Source: an uncultured Bacteroidales bacterium (GTDB lineage Bacteria; Bacteroidota; Bacteroidia; Bacteroidales; P3). Taken from it: a stretch of DNA of 64,000 nucleotides. Below the pieces are notes generated by a model, which had not been told where the DNA came from, did not search any database, and saw only the letters and a program-made list of their open reading frames with translations. Of this stretch, positions 38,510 to 49,300 are shown piece after piece (position 1 is the stretch's first letter; the number at the start of each line of letters is the position of its first letter). The position numbers and the translations under genes were made by a program. The stretch is from the NCBI GenBank assembly GCA_900317125.1, contig ONFR01000001.1, forward strand, positions 239,148 to 303,147, given 5' to 3'.

Positions 38510-39394
38510 ATGAAGAGAATACATATAAGAATGATAGTCGGCCTGATGGCTGGATTAATGCTACTGGCAAGTTGTGAAAAAGAGTTCGGTTCAGATGACG
38601 AAGGGGTGCTGCCCGGTTCATTCTCGGTGAGTGCCACGCGGCAGGTGCGTTTCTCGCAGGGCAACCTGCAGTACAAGGCCAGCAACAATACTTGGCGATT
38701 TTCAGAGTATCAGTACGAATATGTGGGCAATGCCAATAGTAACATCAGTTCCTCCTACAACGGATGGATAGACCTTTTTGGATGGGGTACCAGTGGATGG
38801 AACAGCGGGGCTGGTTGCTACGAGCCTTGGTCGACCAGCACTTCATGGATGGACTATTATCCGGGTGGCTCAAACTCCATTGGTCTGACGGGAGCTTACG
38901 CCGGGGCCGACTGGGCATGGTACAATGCCATCAGAAACGGTGGAAACACAGCCCACTGGTGGCGCACACTCACCCATGACGAATGGGATTACCTGCTAAA
39001 CACTCGCGCCGACGCTGCTTCCAAACGCGGCACTGGCAACATTGACGGTGTGGGCGGACTGATTATCCTGCCCGACAGTTGGACGCTGCCTTCGGGCTGT
39101 CCTCAGTTCAATCCTGGCCTTGCATCGAGTTATAGGGACTGGTCTCGCAACAGCTACACCTCTGCCCAGTGGTCGCAGATGGAGGATGCCGGTGCGGTGT
39201 TCCTGCCTGCTGCTGCCCGCCGCAATGGCACGACTGTCTATGATGTGGGCAGCGACGGGTACTATTGGGCGTCCACGCCCTACAATGGGGGCGACGCGTA
39301 CAGTATGTACTTCCACAGCAACGAGCTCCACGCTGCGGACAGATACAGTCGCCAGAGCGGGTTGTCTGTGCGTCCCGTTCGGGATGTAAGATGA
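38510..39394 (+). CDS. FISUMP lipoprotein, short form
   Basis: 294 residues. Lipobox LASC near residue 22. It lacks the N-terminal fimbrillin-like part and goes straight into the FISUMP module (GSFSVSATRQVRFSQGNLQY, GTGNIDGVGGLIILPDSWTL, GLSVRPVRDVR). It is closely related to 34947-36527 over this module, with a near-identical WRTL-x-x-x-EWxYLLN segment. A consensus promoter (TTG 38416-38418, TATATTTG 38437-38444) is just upstream. Confidence 0.78.
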   Translation: MKRIHIRMIVGLMAGLMLLASCEKEFGSDDEGVLPGSFSVSATRQVRFSQGNLQYKASNNTWRFSEYQYEYVGNANSNISSSYNGWIDLFGWGTSGWNSGAGCYEPWSTSTSWMDYYPGGSNSIGLTGAYAGADWAWYNAIRNGGNTAHWWRTLTHDEWDYLLNTRADAASKRGTGNIDGVGGLIILPDSWTLPSGCPQFNPGLASSYRDWSRNSYTSAQWSQMEDAGAVFLPAAARRNGTTVYDVGSDGYYWASTPYNGGDAYSMYFHSNELHAADRYSRQSGLSVRPVRDVR

Positions 39395-39466
39395 TCTGAA
39401 TTGAGAATTGAGAGTTGAGAATTGAGACCTGTCGGGCGATAATTCTCAACTCTCAATTCTCAACGA
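39395..39466. repeat. GAATTGAGA simple repeats forming a hairpin
   Basis: GAATTGAGAATTGAGAG-type repeats (39400-39427) are followed by their complement (39442-39465), so the RNA could fold into a long hairpin. Similar repeats occur at 16095-16135 and 20486-20530. This repeat is a scattered genomic feature, here possibly ending the lipoprotein transcript. Confidence 0.7.
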
Positions 39467-39511
39467 CTTAACTTTTTGCAAATATTATTGTGTTATGTCG
39501 GGTATGCCATA

Positions 39512-39741
39512 AACCCAAATCGGTTGTTGGAATATACCTATTCGAAATCTCCTATGGAGAATATATCTGTATAACAACGTGATATGCTATTAAACGAAAG
39601 CCCCTACGGGGCAGGGATATTCCCCATACTTTGCACGATTCGGCAGGTACTCCGTAGGAGTTTTCGCTTAATAGCCAACGCCATACCCCTCCCAATGATA
39701 CTCCGTAGGAGTTTTCGGTTTCCTAATGACCGATTTGGGTT
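39512..39741. mobile_element. MITE-like element with 13-bp perfect terminal inverted repeats
   Basis: AACCCAAATCGGT (39512-39524) and ACCGATTTGGGTT (39729-39741) are perfect complements. The 230-bp interior has no reading frame and shares several ordered blocks with 29109-29465. It contains two copies of the 17-bp ATACTCCGTAGGAGTTT-like segment. The rest of the 39395-39820 gap holds the repeat above and a short stem (39745-39810). Confidence 0.6.
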
Positions 39742-39820
39742 AAAAGCGTGAATGTGTTATCACGCTATTGTGTAAGGATAACACAAGGGCGTAATAACAC
39801 ATTCACTAGTCGTCAACGGG

Positions 39821-40303
39821 TTATTCCTCGGCGCGGAACAGAGGCCGCAGGGGATTGTTGACGGTCCCTCGTCGGTCACCGTTGTTGAAGGGGAACTCGA
39901 CATCGCCGTAGAAGATGTTCTTCAGCACGGCGGAATAGTAGCGCAAGGTGACATGGCTGTTGAGGCTGGGATTGGGGGAGGTGATGTAGACAAAGAAGAG
40001 GCTGCCTGTAGGCTTGGCCACACCGACACACCTGTCGTCGCAGAAAGCCCCGACCATGTCGGCGGTGTCGACATGCCAGTTGTTGCCAATCTGGGGATAG
40101 GTGAGTGAGAGGTCCACCTCGACGACGGCGGTCATGCTGCTGCTGTAGTCGTAGTTGGGTCGGACATTCCAATTGGGTGCGCTGAGATTGCCTGTAGGTA
40201 TGTCAGGCTTGTCGGGCGTGATGGGGGCAGTGACGTTCTCCTTTTGGCAGCCCGTGACGATAAGCCCCATGAGGGCAATCAGGATGATTATGCTCTTTTT
40301 CAT
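39821..40303 (-). CDS. Lipoprotein partner of the giant T9SS protein
   Basis: 160 residues with lipobox VTGC at about 19. A proline/acidic linker is followed by a single beta-rich domain (NYDYSSSMTAVVEVDLSLTY, MVGAFCDDRCVGVAKPTGSL, FFVYITSP) that resembles repeat units near residues 2600-2700 of the giant protein just upstream (IVAAIVDDEIVGQ, YVYMTIYG). It overlaps that gene by four bases. It could anchor or cap the giant protein at the surface. Confidence 0.75.
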   Translation of the reverse strand: MKKSIIILIALMGLIVTGCQKENVTAPITPDKPDIPTGNLSAPNWNVRPNYDYSSSMTAVVEVDLSLTYPQIGNNWHVDTADMVGAFCDDRCVGVAKPTGSLFFVYITSPNPSLNSHVTLRYYSAVLKNIFYGDVEFPFNNGDRRGTVNNPLRPLFRAEE

Positions 40304-43300
40304 TTCTTTATCAGTTTAAGGGTTGTAACAGTACCGTTGTAATTGATTGTTGCGAAGTATACACCGTCGGGGAGTGCAGCGCAGTCGGTCCACATCAGCT
40401 GTGGTGCCGGGCCTTCGAGTGAGGCCACCTGCACGCCCTGCACCGAGTAGATGCGGATGCTCATCTTTGCGTCGAGCGGAGCATGTGTGTCGGTGACGGC
40501 GAAGGTGACACGGTCGGTGAAGATGGAAGGCAGTGCCATCACAGCGGGTTTGCTTTCGTCCGAAGGCTCGAGGGCAAGCATTACGGGTTCGCGGAGCGAG
40601 CCGAAATGAGCGTTGGGCTGGTAGGGAATCCGTGTGGAGGCGATGCCTGTGAGGCCATCCTCCTGCTCAAGCACGAACGACACCTGACCGCTATGGTCGG
40701 AGCCGATGGTGATGAAGAAGAGGGTGTCGTCATCCACCACCTGAGGCAGGGCAATCGCCGAGAGCGTAGCGCCTACGTAGGTCAGCACTCGTGTGCACTG
40801 GGCGGGATGCTCGACGGTGGCAATCATCGTCATGTTGGAGGAATGGGAATTGGTGAAACCCGACGCAGGCGCACCTTTGGTACTGCACTTTGAGCTGCCC
40901 TTATAGTTGTTGTGGTGGTAGGTGAATGACACGGGGTCATTGCCGATGCGTTTAAGTAGGTAACCCTCGCCGGGATACAGGGCACTCAGCGAGCCCTCCC
41001 ATCGCTGGTTCTCGGAGTAGACAGCAAAGCTGTGCTGGGACTTGACGATGTCGCCCACAGTGGCGTGGTCCACATAGTCGGCCATGGCGTTGGTGATGTT
41101 GTCCTCGTAGGAGAGGAGGTAGGGCAAACTGTTCCATCCATGCGAGATCTGGATGGTCCGCTCTGAGTCGGTTGTGATGCGCTGTCCTACCACCTGGGTG
41201 TTGTAGTGGTCCATGCCGGTTTGGATCATGTACGTCTGTTTGTAGTTCACGTTTGGAAGCGAGCCCACCCAATGGGCGCCGTCGTATTCGGCGAACTTCA
41301 TCTCGGAAGCCGACTTAATCTGGTCGCCGATGGAGAAGGGTTCGTTGGTGAAGAACAGGTCGTCCAATTCACCCTCATGGTCGGGGATGATGTTGAATGA
41401 AATCCAGTTCCATCCTGTGGAGAGGTTGAGGTTCTGCACCTCGTTGGCATTGGTGGAGAGAATCACCGGGCTGAAAGGAGGCAGACCCGCCATTGAGTCG
41501 CTCTGGAAGATGACTGGCACCGACGACGAGAGGTTGAAGATGCGGCCTGTGCTGGACTCCCACAGTCGGAAGGAGACAGGTTGGGATTGCGTGTCGTCGT
41601 TGCCGTAGATGGTCATATAGACGTAGCTGGTATTGGTCTCCTCTTCGAAGGAGATGTGGCTTTGTCCCACAATCTCGTCGTCGACGATTGCCGCGACAAT
41701 ATCCTCGGGGTTGGTGTCGTAGACGCCATCCACCACCACCTGTCCTCTGAACGACATCTGGCGGTCGAAGTCCTTGATGTTCAGTGTTGGCCAGGGGCAT
41801 TTGGCTTTCACCTGGATGAAAATCTTCAACGGTTCTGCCAGTCCGTTTTCATCCGTCAGGTAGATGATTTCGGCATAGGTGCCGATGGGAATGTCCTTAT
41901 CCAGTATGAGCTGAAGGGTGAGCGACTCCTGCGGGTCGATGCTGCCGTATCCTTGGCTCACGCTCAGCCAATCGGGTTCGCCGTCGATATAGTACTGATG
42001 GCGCTTGCCGCTGGTGTTTCTAATCTGTACAGGGATGATGTAGTCGGTAGTGGCGCGGTCGTAGAACACTTCGTTGATGCTTTCGGAGTCCCATACGAGG
42101 GTGTTCTTGTTGACATACACCTGCCACATGATGGGGCTGACGGTGCGGTTGCCGTTCATGTCCTCGACATTGCGGACGGTGAGGTAGATGTTGTTCTTGT
42201 TGATTTCGCGGTCGAGCATGTTGATGTTAATCAGCAGCTCGTCGTAGTTGAACGACCAGTCGAAGTTGATTTTGGTCAGCAGGTCGCGCTCGCGTACCGG
42301 CGCATGGATGTTGCGGTCGGCCATGTCGGCCAGGGTGGTAGAATCGGGGGCAAGGACCAGTGGCTGAATCTTGTTGACGACGGTACCGTCGGTGGTCTTG
42401 AAGATGCGACGGTTGTTGACGGAGAAGATTTCCTCCATAATGCCGCTGGTGTTCTCCCTCTGTTCGGAGAAGGAAAGCATGCCCACCAGCCCCATCTCGT
42501 CACCGAAGGGTGAGATGTTGTCGAAGGTCTCGATGAGGCTACGCGGCAGCGCTTGCTCGAAGATGGCCAAGTCATCGATGTTGCCTGCAAAGGTGCGGGT
42601 GAGGCCGTAGGCATCGCCGCCCAGCACCATCACGCCGCTTAAGCCGCTCAGGGTATCGGTGGCAAAGGTGTTCACCATCTCGCCGTCGATATAGATAGAG
42701 GCGTTGTTGTAGGTGCGGTTCACAGTCAGCACATAATGGTGCCACAGGCCGTCGGCATACCTGCCGGAGGTTTGCTGCGTCATCCTGTTGTTGTGGAACA
42801 CCACCCGTCCGTTCTCAAGGGCGATAAGGGTGCCTTTGTTTGTACCAGTCCAGCCGGCGGAGAAAAGGGCGGCGTTGTATTCGGTGGTGCGGAACCAGAA
42901 CATCAGCGTGTAGTCCTGAATGGCGGAGCGCGAGAGCACGTTTTGGTCGAGGGTGACGGTTTGAGTTCCGTCCATGTGGATGGAGATTCCCGAGGGAGTG
43001 GTCCAGTTGGCGCCATGCATTGTCAGTGCCGAGCCGTTGGCTATGTCGTGGAGTATTTCACCGCGTCCCTCGTTCATGGGGTAGTATGAGGCCAGCTTGT
43101 GCTCATAGCCTGTGAGGCGTTTGAGGTGTGTCTGGACAATTTCGTCGGACGAGATGGCCTTGAGCCACAGACGTGCCTCCAGCATATTGCCCTTGTATCC
43201 ATGTCCGAATGTCAGGGGGGCGGAACCCGTGTAGGAAGGTGTCACCAGTATGTCGCTGTTTGGGTCGGTCACGTTCTGGGTGCCGACATAGAATTCCACC

Positions 43301-46300
43301 TCATTGGTAATATTGTTGTAGGTCATCACCACGCGGGTGAAAGACGTCATCGGTTCGAGGGGTAGGGATTGAACGGTGTAGTCGTCGATGGTGCCATACA
43401 ACCGATACCTGTTGCCGTAAGGCATCAGGCCGAACGAGATGCCGCCGTTCTTGGTGGTATGACCGAAGAGCTCTTGCTGGCGGTTGGCGGCGGAAGCATC
43501 CGGCTTGACCATCATGTCGATGGAGAACGATTTGGCGGCCAGCACACGGGTGACGGCGCTGGTTGCCTCGCAGTTGGGTGTACCGTCGAAGTAGACCGAT
43601 GTCGAGGAGGCAATCCCTGACCGGTTGGTGACCCCCAGCAACTGGAAGTTGTTGTCCTCGTCGAGATAGTTGCCCGCAATGGGCTCGTTGAAGCGCAGGC
43701 GGCAGTAGTCCCCCACGCCCAGGATGCTGTTGGCCGGCAGAGGCTCGCCGAAGACGCGCGGACAGCGGGTGTCCTTTATGCCGCTCAGCACTTCCGACGA
43801 CCGCGAGATGAAGCCGCTGCCATGACGGCAGAAACTGACGGCGCGCAGGTCGTAGCGCTGTTCGATGGGGTCGCGTTCGCCATAGAAGCGGATATTCTCG
43901 ATGCTACCGCCCTTAATCATGTCCTTGTTGCCGCTGGCAGCCAGATAGAGGGCGCTGTCGGCATAGTAGGAGCATATATTCACCCATCCGTCGTCACTCT
44001 GTGTGGACAGTTTGTATTGTAGCTCTATGTGGTCGAACCCCTTGTAGTTAACATCATAGTCGCTGATGGTGACGGGTAGGTAATAGCCCACCGAGTCCTT
44101 TGGAGACAAGGTGTTCATCACCCAGCCATCGTGTGGCGAGACAATGTCCACATTGCACGACACCGGCACGAAATGCACCGAGAACTGGGCTTTCCCCTTC
44201 GCCGACGAAATGCAGGTAGACCCCAATTCAATCACGAGGTCCTCAAAGTCGTAGCCATCGCCGGCATATACCTCCATAGTCTTCACGACTACTTGTCCCT
44301 TGGTGAGGGTGATGGTGCGGCCGTCGGTAAGGGGCATGCCGTCGATATAGACTCTTGCCCCGTGGGGGTTGCTGAGGTCGTTCATCTTCAACTTGAACTG
44401 GATGGCTCCTGTGGCCCCTGGCCCTGTCGTCGCCTCCACTTCGTTCGACAGATAGATTGTGAACACAGCGGGTCTGTCGGCGGGTACATTGCTCCGCTCG
44501 TGGACATTGATGTCTACTTTTGGATTCTCCAGCTTCAGCGACCCTGCCGAGATGGGCATTGGGGGTGCGTAATAATGGGTGCTGTCGGCCACCTCGCAGG
44601 GGCACTTTGTGGCACCGCCGAGCAGATAATAGACCAGCGAGCCATAAAGATATTGGCCGTTCTCATAGTCATGTCCATTTTCAACAAAATCACGAGTCTC
44701 CCACGACGCATTGTTGAACGCGTAGTCCGACTTGTCTTTCTTGATGCGGTAGATGGCCACATCGATATTGCTGTAGGCGTCGGGCGACAGGGTGTAGCCT
44801 ATGGTACGGGTGTGCGTGGACTTGCGGGTGGGGTCGCGAGACCAGTCGAAGTCGACTATGGGGGTGATGTAGAAGTCGAATTTGCTGCCCGTCCAGTTGC
44901 TGATGAAGCTGATGGGGTTGTTTTTTCCACGGTTGTCAATAGTGTTCGCGAACATCTCGCCGAAGGCTTTCATCATCATGTCCTTAACCGTTTTGCCAAA
45001 GAGGCCGCCTATTTTGCTCAGGTTTGATGCACTGATGCCGAATCCGGGATAATCGGCGTAGACGTGGAAGGCGTGGCTGTAGGAGTAGCTGTTCGCGGCG
45101 CTCACGGTGGTGCCGCTGCTGATGGAGTAGGTCGCCACATGGTCACTGCCGTTGTTGTGGATGGCCGACACCTTCTCGGCTTCGTTCTTCATCAGCAGCG
45201 ATACCCAGTCGGTGATAGCACGGTTGTAGCTCTTCACTTCGTCGGTGTGAATGGCCGTGTCGACACTGGGATGGACCATGGTGTAGGAGCCTTTGCTGGC
45301 CCAACTGGTGTCGGCAGGCGACACTCGGCTCCAGTAGACCACTTGCTGCCGTGCGTTGGCGATGCTGAGGGCCGTGGCGCTGTCGCAGGTGAGCAGCAGT
45401 GCGTCGCGCTGCTGCTGGAGCTGGGGTATGATGTTGTTGACTATGTGGCTGTGGGTGTAGGCAAAGGTGGAGGCGAGGTAGGGACCAGCCTCGATCTCGT
45501 TGCCAATCACCAGATAATAGCGCTTGCCATCTGCATCGACGCCTTGCGCCAGGGTGTGCATGCTGCCGTTGGCACTGCGTGCCGCAAGGGCAGCGTAGGT
45601 GAGCGAGTCGATGGGTTGCACGGCGTTGGCCAATCGGTAGTAGACGTTCTGCACCGCACCGATATACACATCTGCGTCCTGCCCCACGTTGTAGGGACTG
45701 CTGCTGGTGCTGATGCGTTCGGTTGTCCGGAAGGTGTAGTTGCCCTCTTCTTTGTAATGATAGCTCGATTGGACGGGCAGAGTGAAGGTAGTGGATGAGC
45801 TGATGTTGGAGTTCTGCCCGATGAAGGTGCCGCCTCCCATACCCAGGAAGGCACCCATCACCACGGATGCATGGCTGCCAAAGATAAGATCGAGTTTGAT
45901 GCCGAACTTGAAGTCGAAAGTGGAGGTGTAGCTATACGAATACTCCGAGCCTGCCTCGACATAGGCCGACGAGCCGCTTCCCGGCGGGTCGCGCAACACG
46001 TCGAGCAGCGCTATGGTGCCGTGGGTGGAGGCAGCGGTGCCGGTGCCGACAGTGCGGTGCCCAGTGATGTACCCTTGCAGGGCTTGCAGTTCTACGTATG
46101 CCCCCTCGCTCTCCACCGAGAGGTCGAGCACACGCTTCACGTTCTCGTCGTCGCGCACAAATGACACATAATCGACGGGGATGGTGAATTCGGCCTGCCC
46201 CAAACTGTCAAGCTCTTTGGTGACAATCTGAGTATTGGTTGCGTCGTGCATGCCGTTATATACCTTCAGTGTCCCGCCTTTGATGCGCACTTGGTCGTGA

Positions 46301-49300
46301 GCCCCTTCGGGGTTGTTGTTGTAATAATAGTCCTCGTGGGCATAGGCGCGGAAGTCGTAGTTGCCGGTGAGGAACACGGGCGCTCCGAAGAGGTAGCGAT
46401 ACACGCCGTTGCTGTCCTGCGTGGCAAGGGGTACATTGAATGGGTTGTTCTGAATGTCGGTGCGCCGGAGGAAGGGTTCGCCAAAGTAGTCCAACTCCAT
46501 TCCATAACGCAGTTGCTTGCAAGTGATGTTGATGGGGCTGCGGTAGGTGAGCCTGTACTCGGCATTGTGGAGGGTATAAAGGCTTTCGCTTTCGTGCCAT
46601 ACAGTGTCCTGGCTGACGGCTGCGTTGCTGAGGTCAATGGTCTCGCTTGTCCTGCCGTGGCTGAAAAGGGTGGAATAGCCCTGTGCGTTGGCTTGGATTA
46701 CTTTGTACCGCACGGGGAAGAGGTCGGCACAGTACTCGCCCGTTGCAGGGTCGGGTTCGATGATGATGCGCCGCAACTGGTAGTGTACACGGGTGAAACC
46801 TGAGGTGTCGGTGGAGTCCGTGCCGTTGTACACAAGGTGGGGTACAGTATATTCCAGGGTATCTCTTGTCAGGTCGCTGGGTATGCGGACAATGTAGCTC
46901 ACGTTGTCGCCTTCCAGTTCAAGTACGAGCTTTGTGTTGTCGCCCAGGTTGTTGTGCGATTCACCGAATCCCAATGGCAGCTGTCGCTGCAGCAGGCCAC
47001 CGGCCACACGTCCTGCCAGCCTCACTTTGGTCTGATCCCACAGCCGCACCCCGTCGAGCGGAGTCTCCAGAGTCAGCAGGCTGTCGCCGTCGATGCGTAC
47101 AAAACCGCCTTCGGCAAAATGATGCCCCTCTTTCACCACCTGCAGGGTAAAGGCACTGCTTTGCGGCACCCGCAACTCGAAATTTCCCGAGGCATCGGTC
47201 TTCAATGCCGAGTTGCCCAGGCTCACGATGTTGCCATTGAGCATCAGGTTTGCGTCCCGCACGGGGATGGAGCTGTTCTCGTACAGCACACGGCCTGTGA
47301 GCCGCACCGCTGAGATGTTGTCGAAGTCGATGTCGGTAACCAGGCATCTGTTCAGCGACAGGTTTACCGTTGCCAAACCTGGTTCGGAGTGATTATAGTG
47401 GAAGGTGGCATGCTGCGAGGTGGGGGTGATGACATACTCCTGATTGCCGCCATAGGGCAGGCTGTCGAACTGATAGAATCCGCGGTTGTCCGTCACCACT
47501 GTCTGCATCACAAGACTGTCGCTGGTGCGTGTCGCCACCACCGTGATGCCGGGGCAGGCAGTGCCGTCCTCATAATGCACCCGTCCGCTCACTCTTCCCC
47601 AGGGGGAGCGTGCACCGACAGTCTGACGGCTGTCGCTTGTGGTGACGCCTTGGCAGGTATAGCGCATTGTTACGCGGTATTGCCACTCCGCGCTCACCGA
47701 CGGGTCAGCCGTTTCGTCCCGCCAGTAGTTGTAGATGGTGGTGCCCAGTTCTCTCCAGTCTTCGGTACTGTCTGCTCGGGTTTCCACAAGGTAGTCGTCC
47801 ACCCCTCCTTCGGTGGCTGACCAGGTCAGCAGCACGTGGTCGGGATATTCTTGGTTGGAAGCTGTAAGGCTGTTGAGGCCGGCAGCATCGGTAAAGTAGG
47901 GTGCCACGTTTCCGCGCAGCTGTATCTCATCAGGTACAGTGTTGTCGACACTGTACGTGGTTCGCAATCTCAGCACCATCCCGGCAGTGTCGTAATAGAA
48001 CCGGTATTTGTAGTGTACGCAGGGTGTGGAAAGTTGATCCACAACATGCAGGATAATCGCTCCATTGTGGAAGGTGTCGTATACCGGATGCAGGGCATAG
48101 TGCTCCAGTAAAGCAACCATGGTGTCGGATGGAATACGGATTAACACGGTGTCGTGTGTCTCGTTCAATATCTTTTCTATGCACACGGTGGTGTGGTTGT
48201 CCCAATAGAAAGCTGTGGTTCTCGGCGTCTCGAGGGTACCATCGCCCCAAAAACCGTTAGGCAGCTCAAAATACAAATGTGTCTTATGGTTGTTGGTGAA
48301 ATCGTCATCGATCCTGTAGTAAAGTTTCTGCATGAATGGCATTTCAACACGGATGAATTCCCAGCTTTTGGCGGCGTAGGGGTGGTTGTCCCATCCCCAC
48401 ACGGCGGCTGACGCACGTCGCACTCGGTAGTATATCTTCGTGTTGTTGCCGCTCTCCAAGGGATTGCTCATTGTCGCCTCGGACGAGTCGATGTAGTGGT
48501 ATGTGGTGTCGAGCAGCGAATTGCCCACCCCCCATACGATGGGGATGGTGGCGATGGTTTGCGCGTCGGAGTAGTTGCTATCGTATGCCCGTTGTATCTC
48601 GAACAGGTCGTTGGGCACAATATCGGTTTCGCTTGGCGTGTGGAACTTCCAGCTGATGTCGAAGTAGCGTCTGTCCTGGTGGTAGAGGTTGGTCCGCTCG
48701 TCGAAGTAGGTGTAGTATTCCACGTCCATGTCGTAAATCTTGTGGTATGCCGGTATGTCCACCAGGTTGGAACGCAGCCACTGTTTACGCTCGTTGTCGC
48801 CAGTCGACAAACTGTGGCGTGTCTGCATGGTGATATGGAAACCAGTTTGCACCGAGTCGCAGCTGGGTACATAGATAAGACCCGACTGATCGGTGCAGGG
48901 AATGTTGGTTGGATTCCACGCAGTGTAGTATTGATAGGTTTGCTGGAAAGCGACGTAGGGTACGGCCAACTTGCCGTAGCCAGCCGCTTCGTAGCTGGTC
49001 CCTCCGTTGTAGTTGGCTGTATAGAAAATAGGGTTCATCAACTGCGGCTGTTGTTCGTTGCCGTCGAAGAATCCAACCGAAAAATAGCGACTCTCGTAGG
49101 TGGAGCCACCGCTTTCGTGGTATACCGATTCAATGCCACTCCGGAAGAGGACATTTTGCAGGCTGTCGGGTGGATACCAGTCGAACTCAAGGTAGGTCAA
49201 ATGGTCGCCACCGTCTCTGCGGCGCAAATCCACCGAATGCCAATTGGTGTCGACGTTGAATACCGGATTGCTGCCGTCGTAGCTGTTGGTTACTACCACA

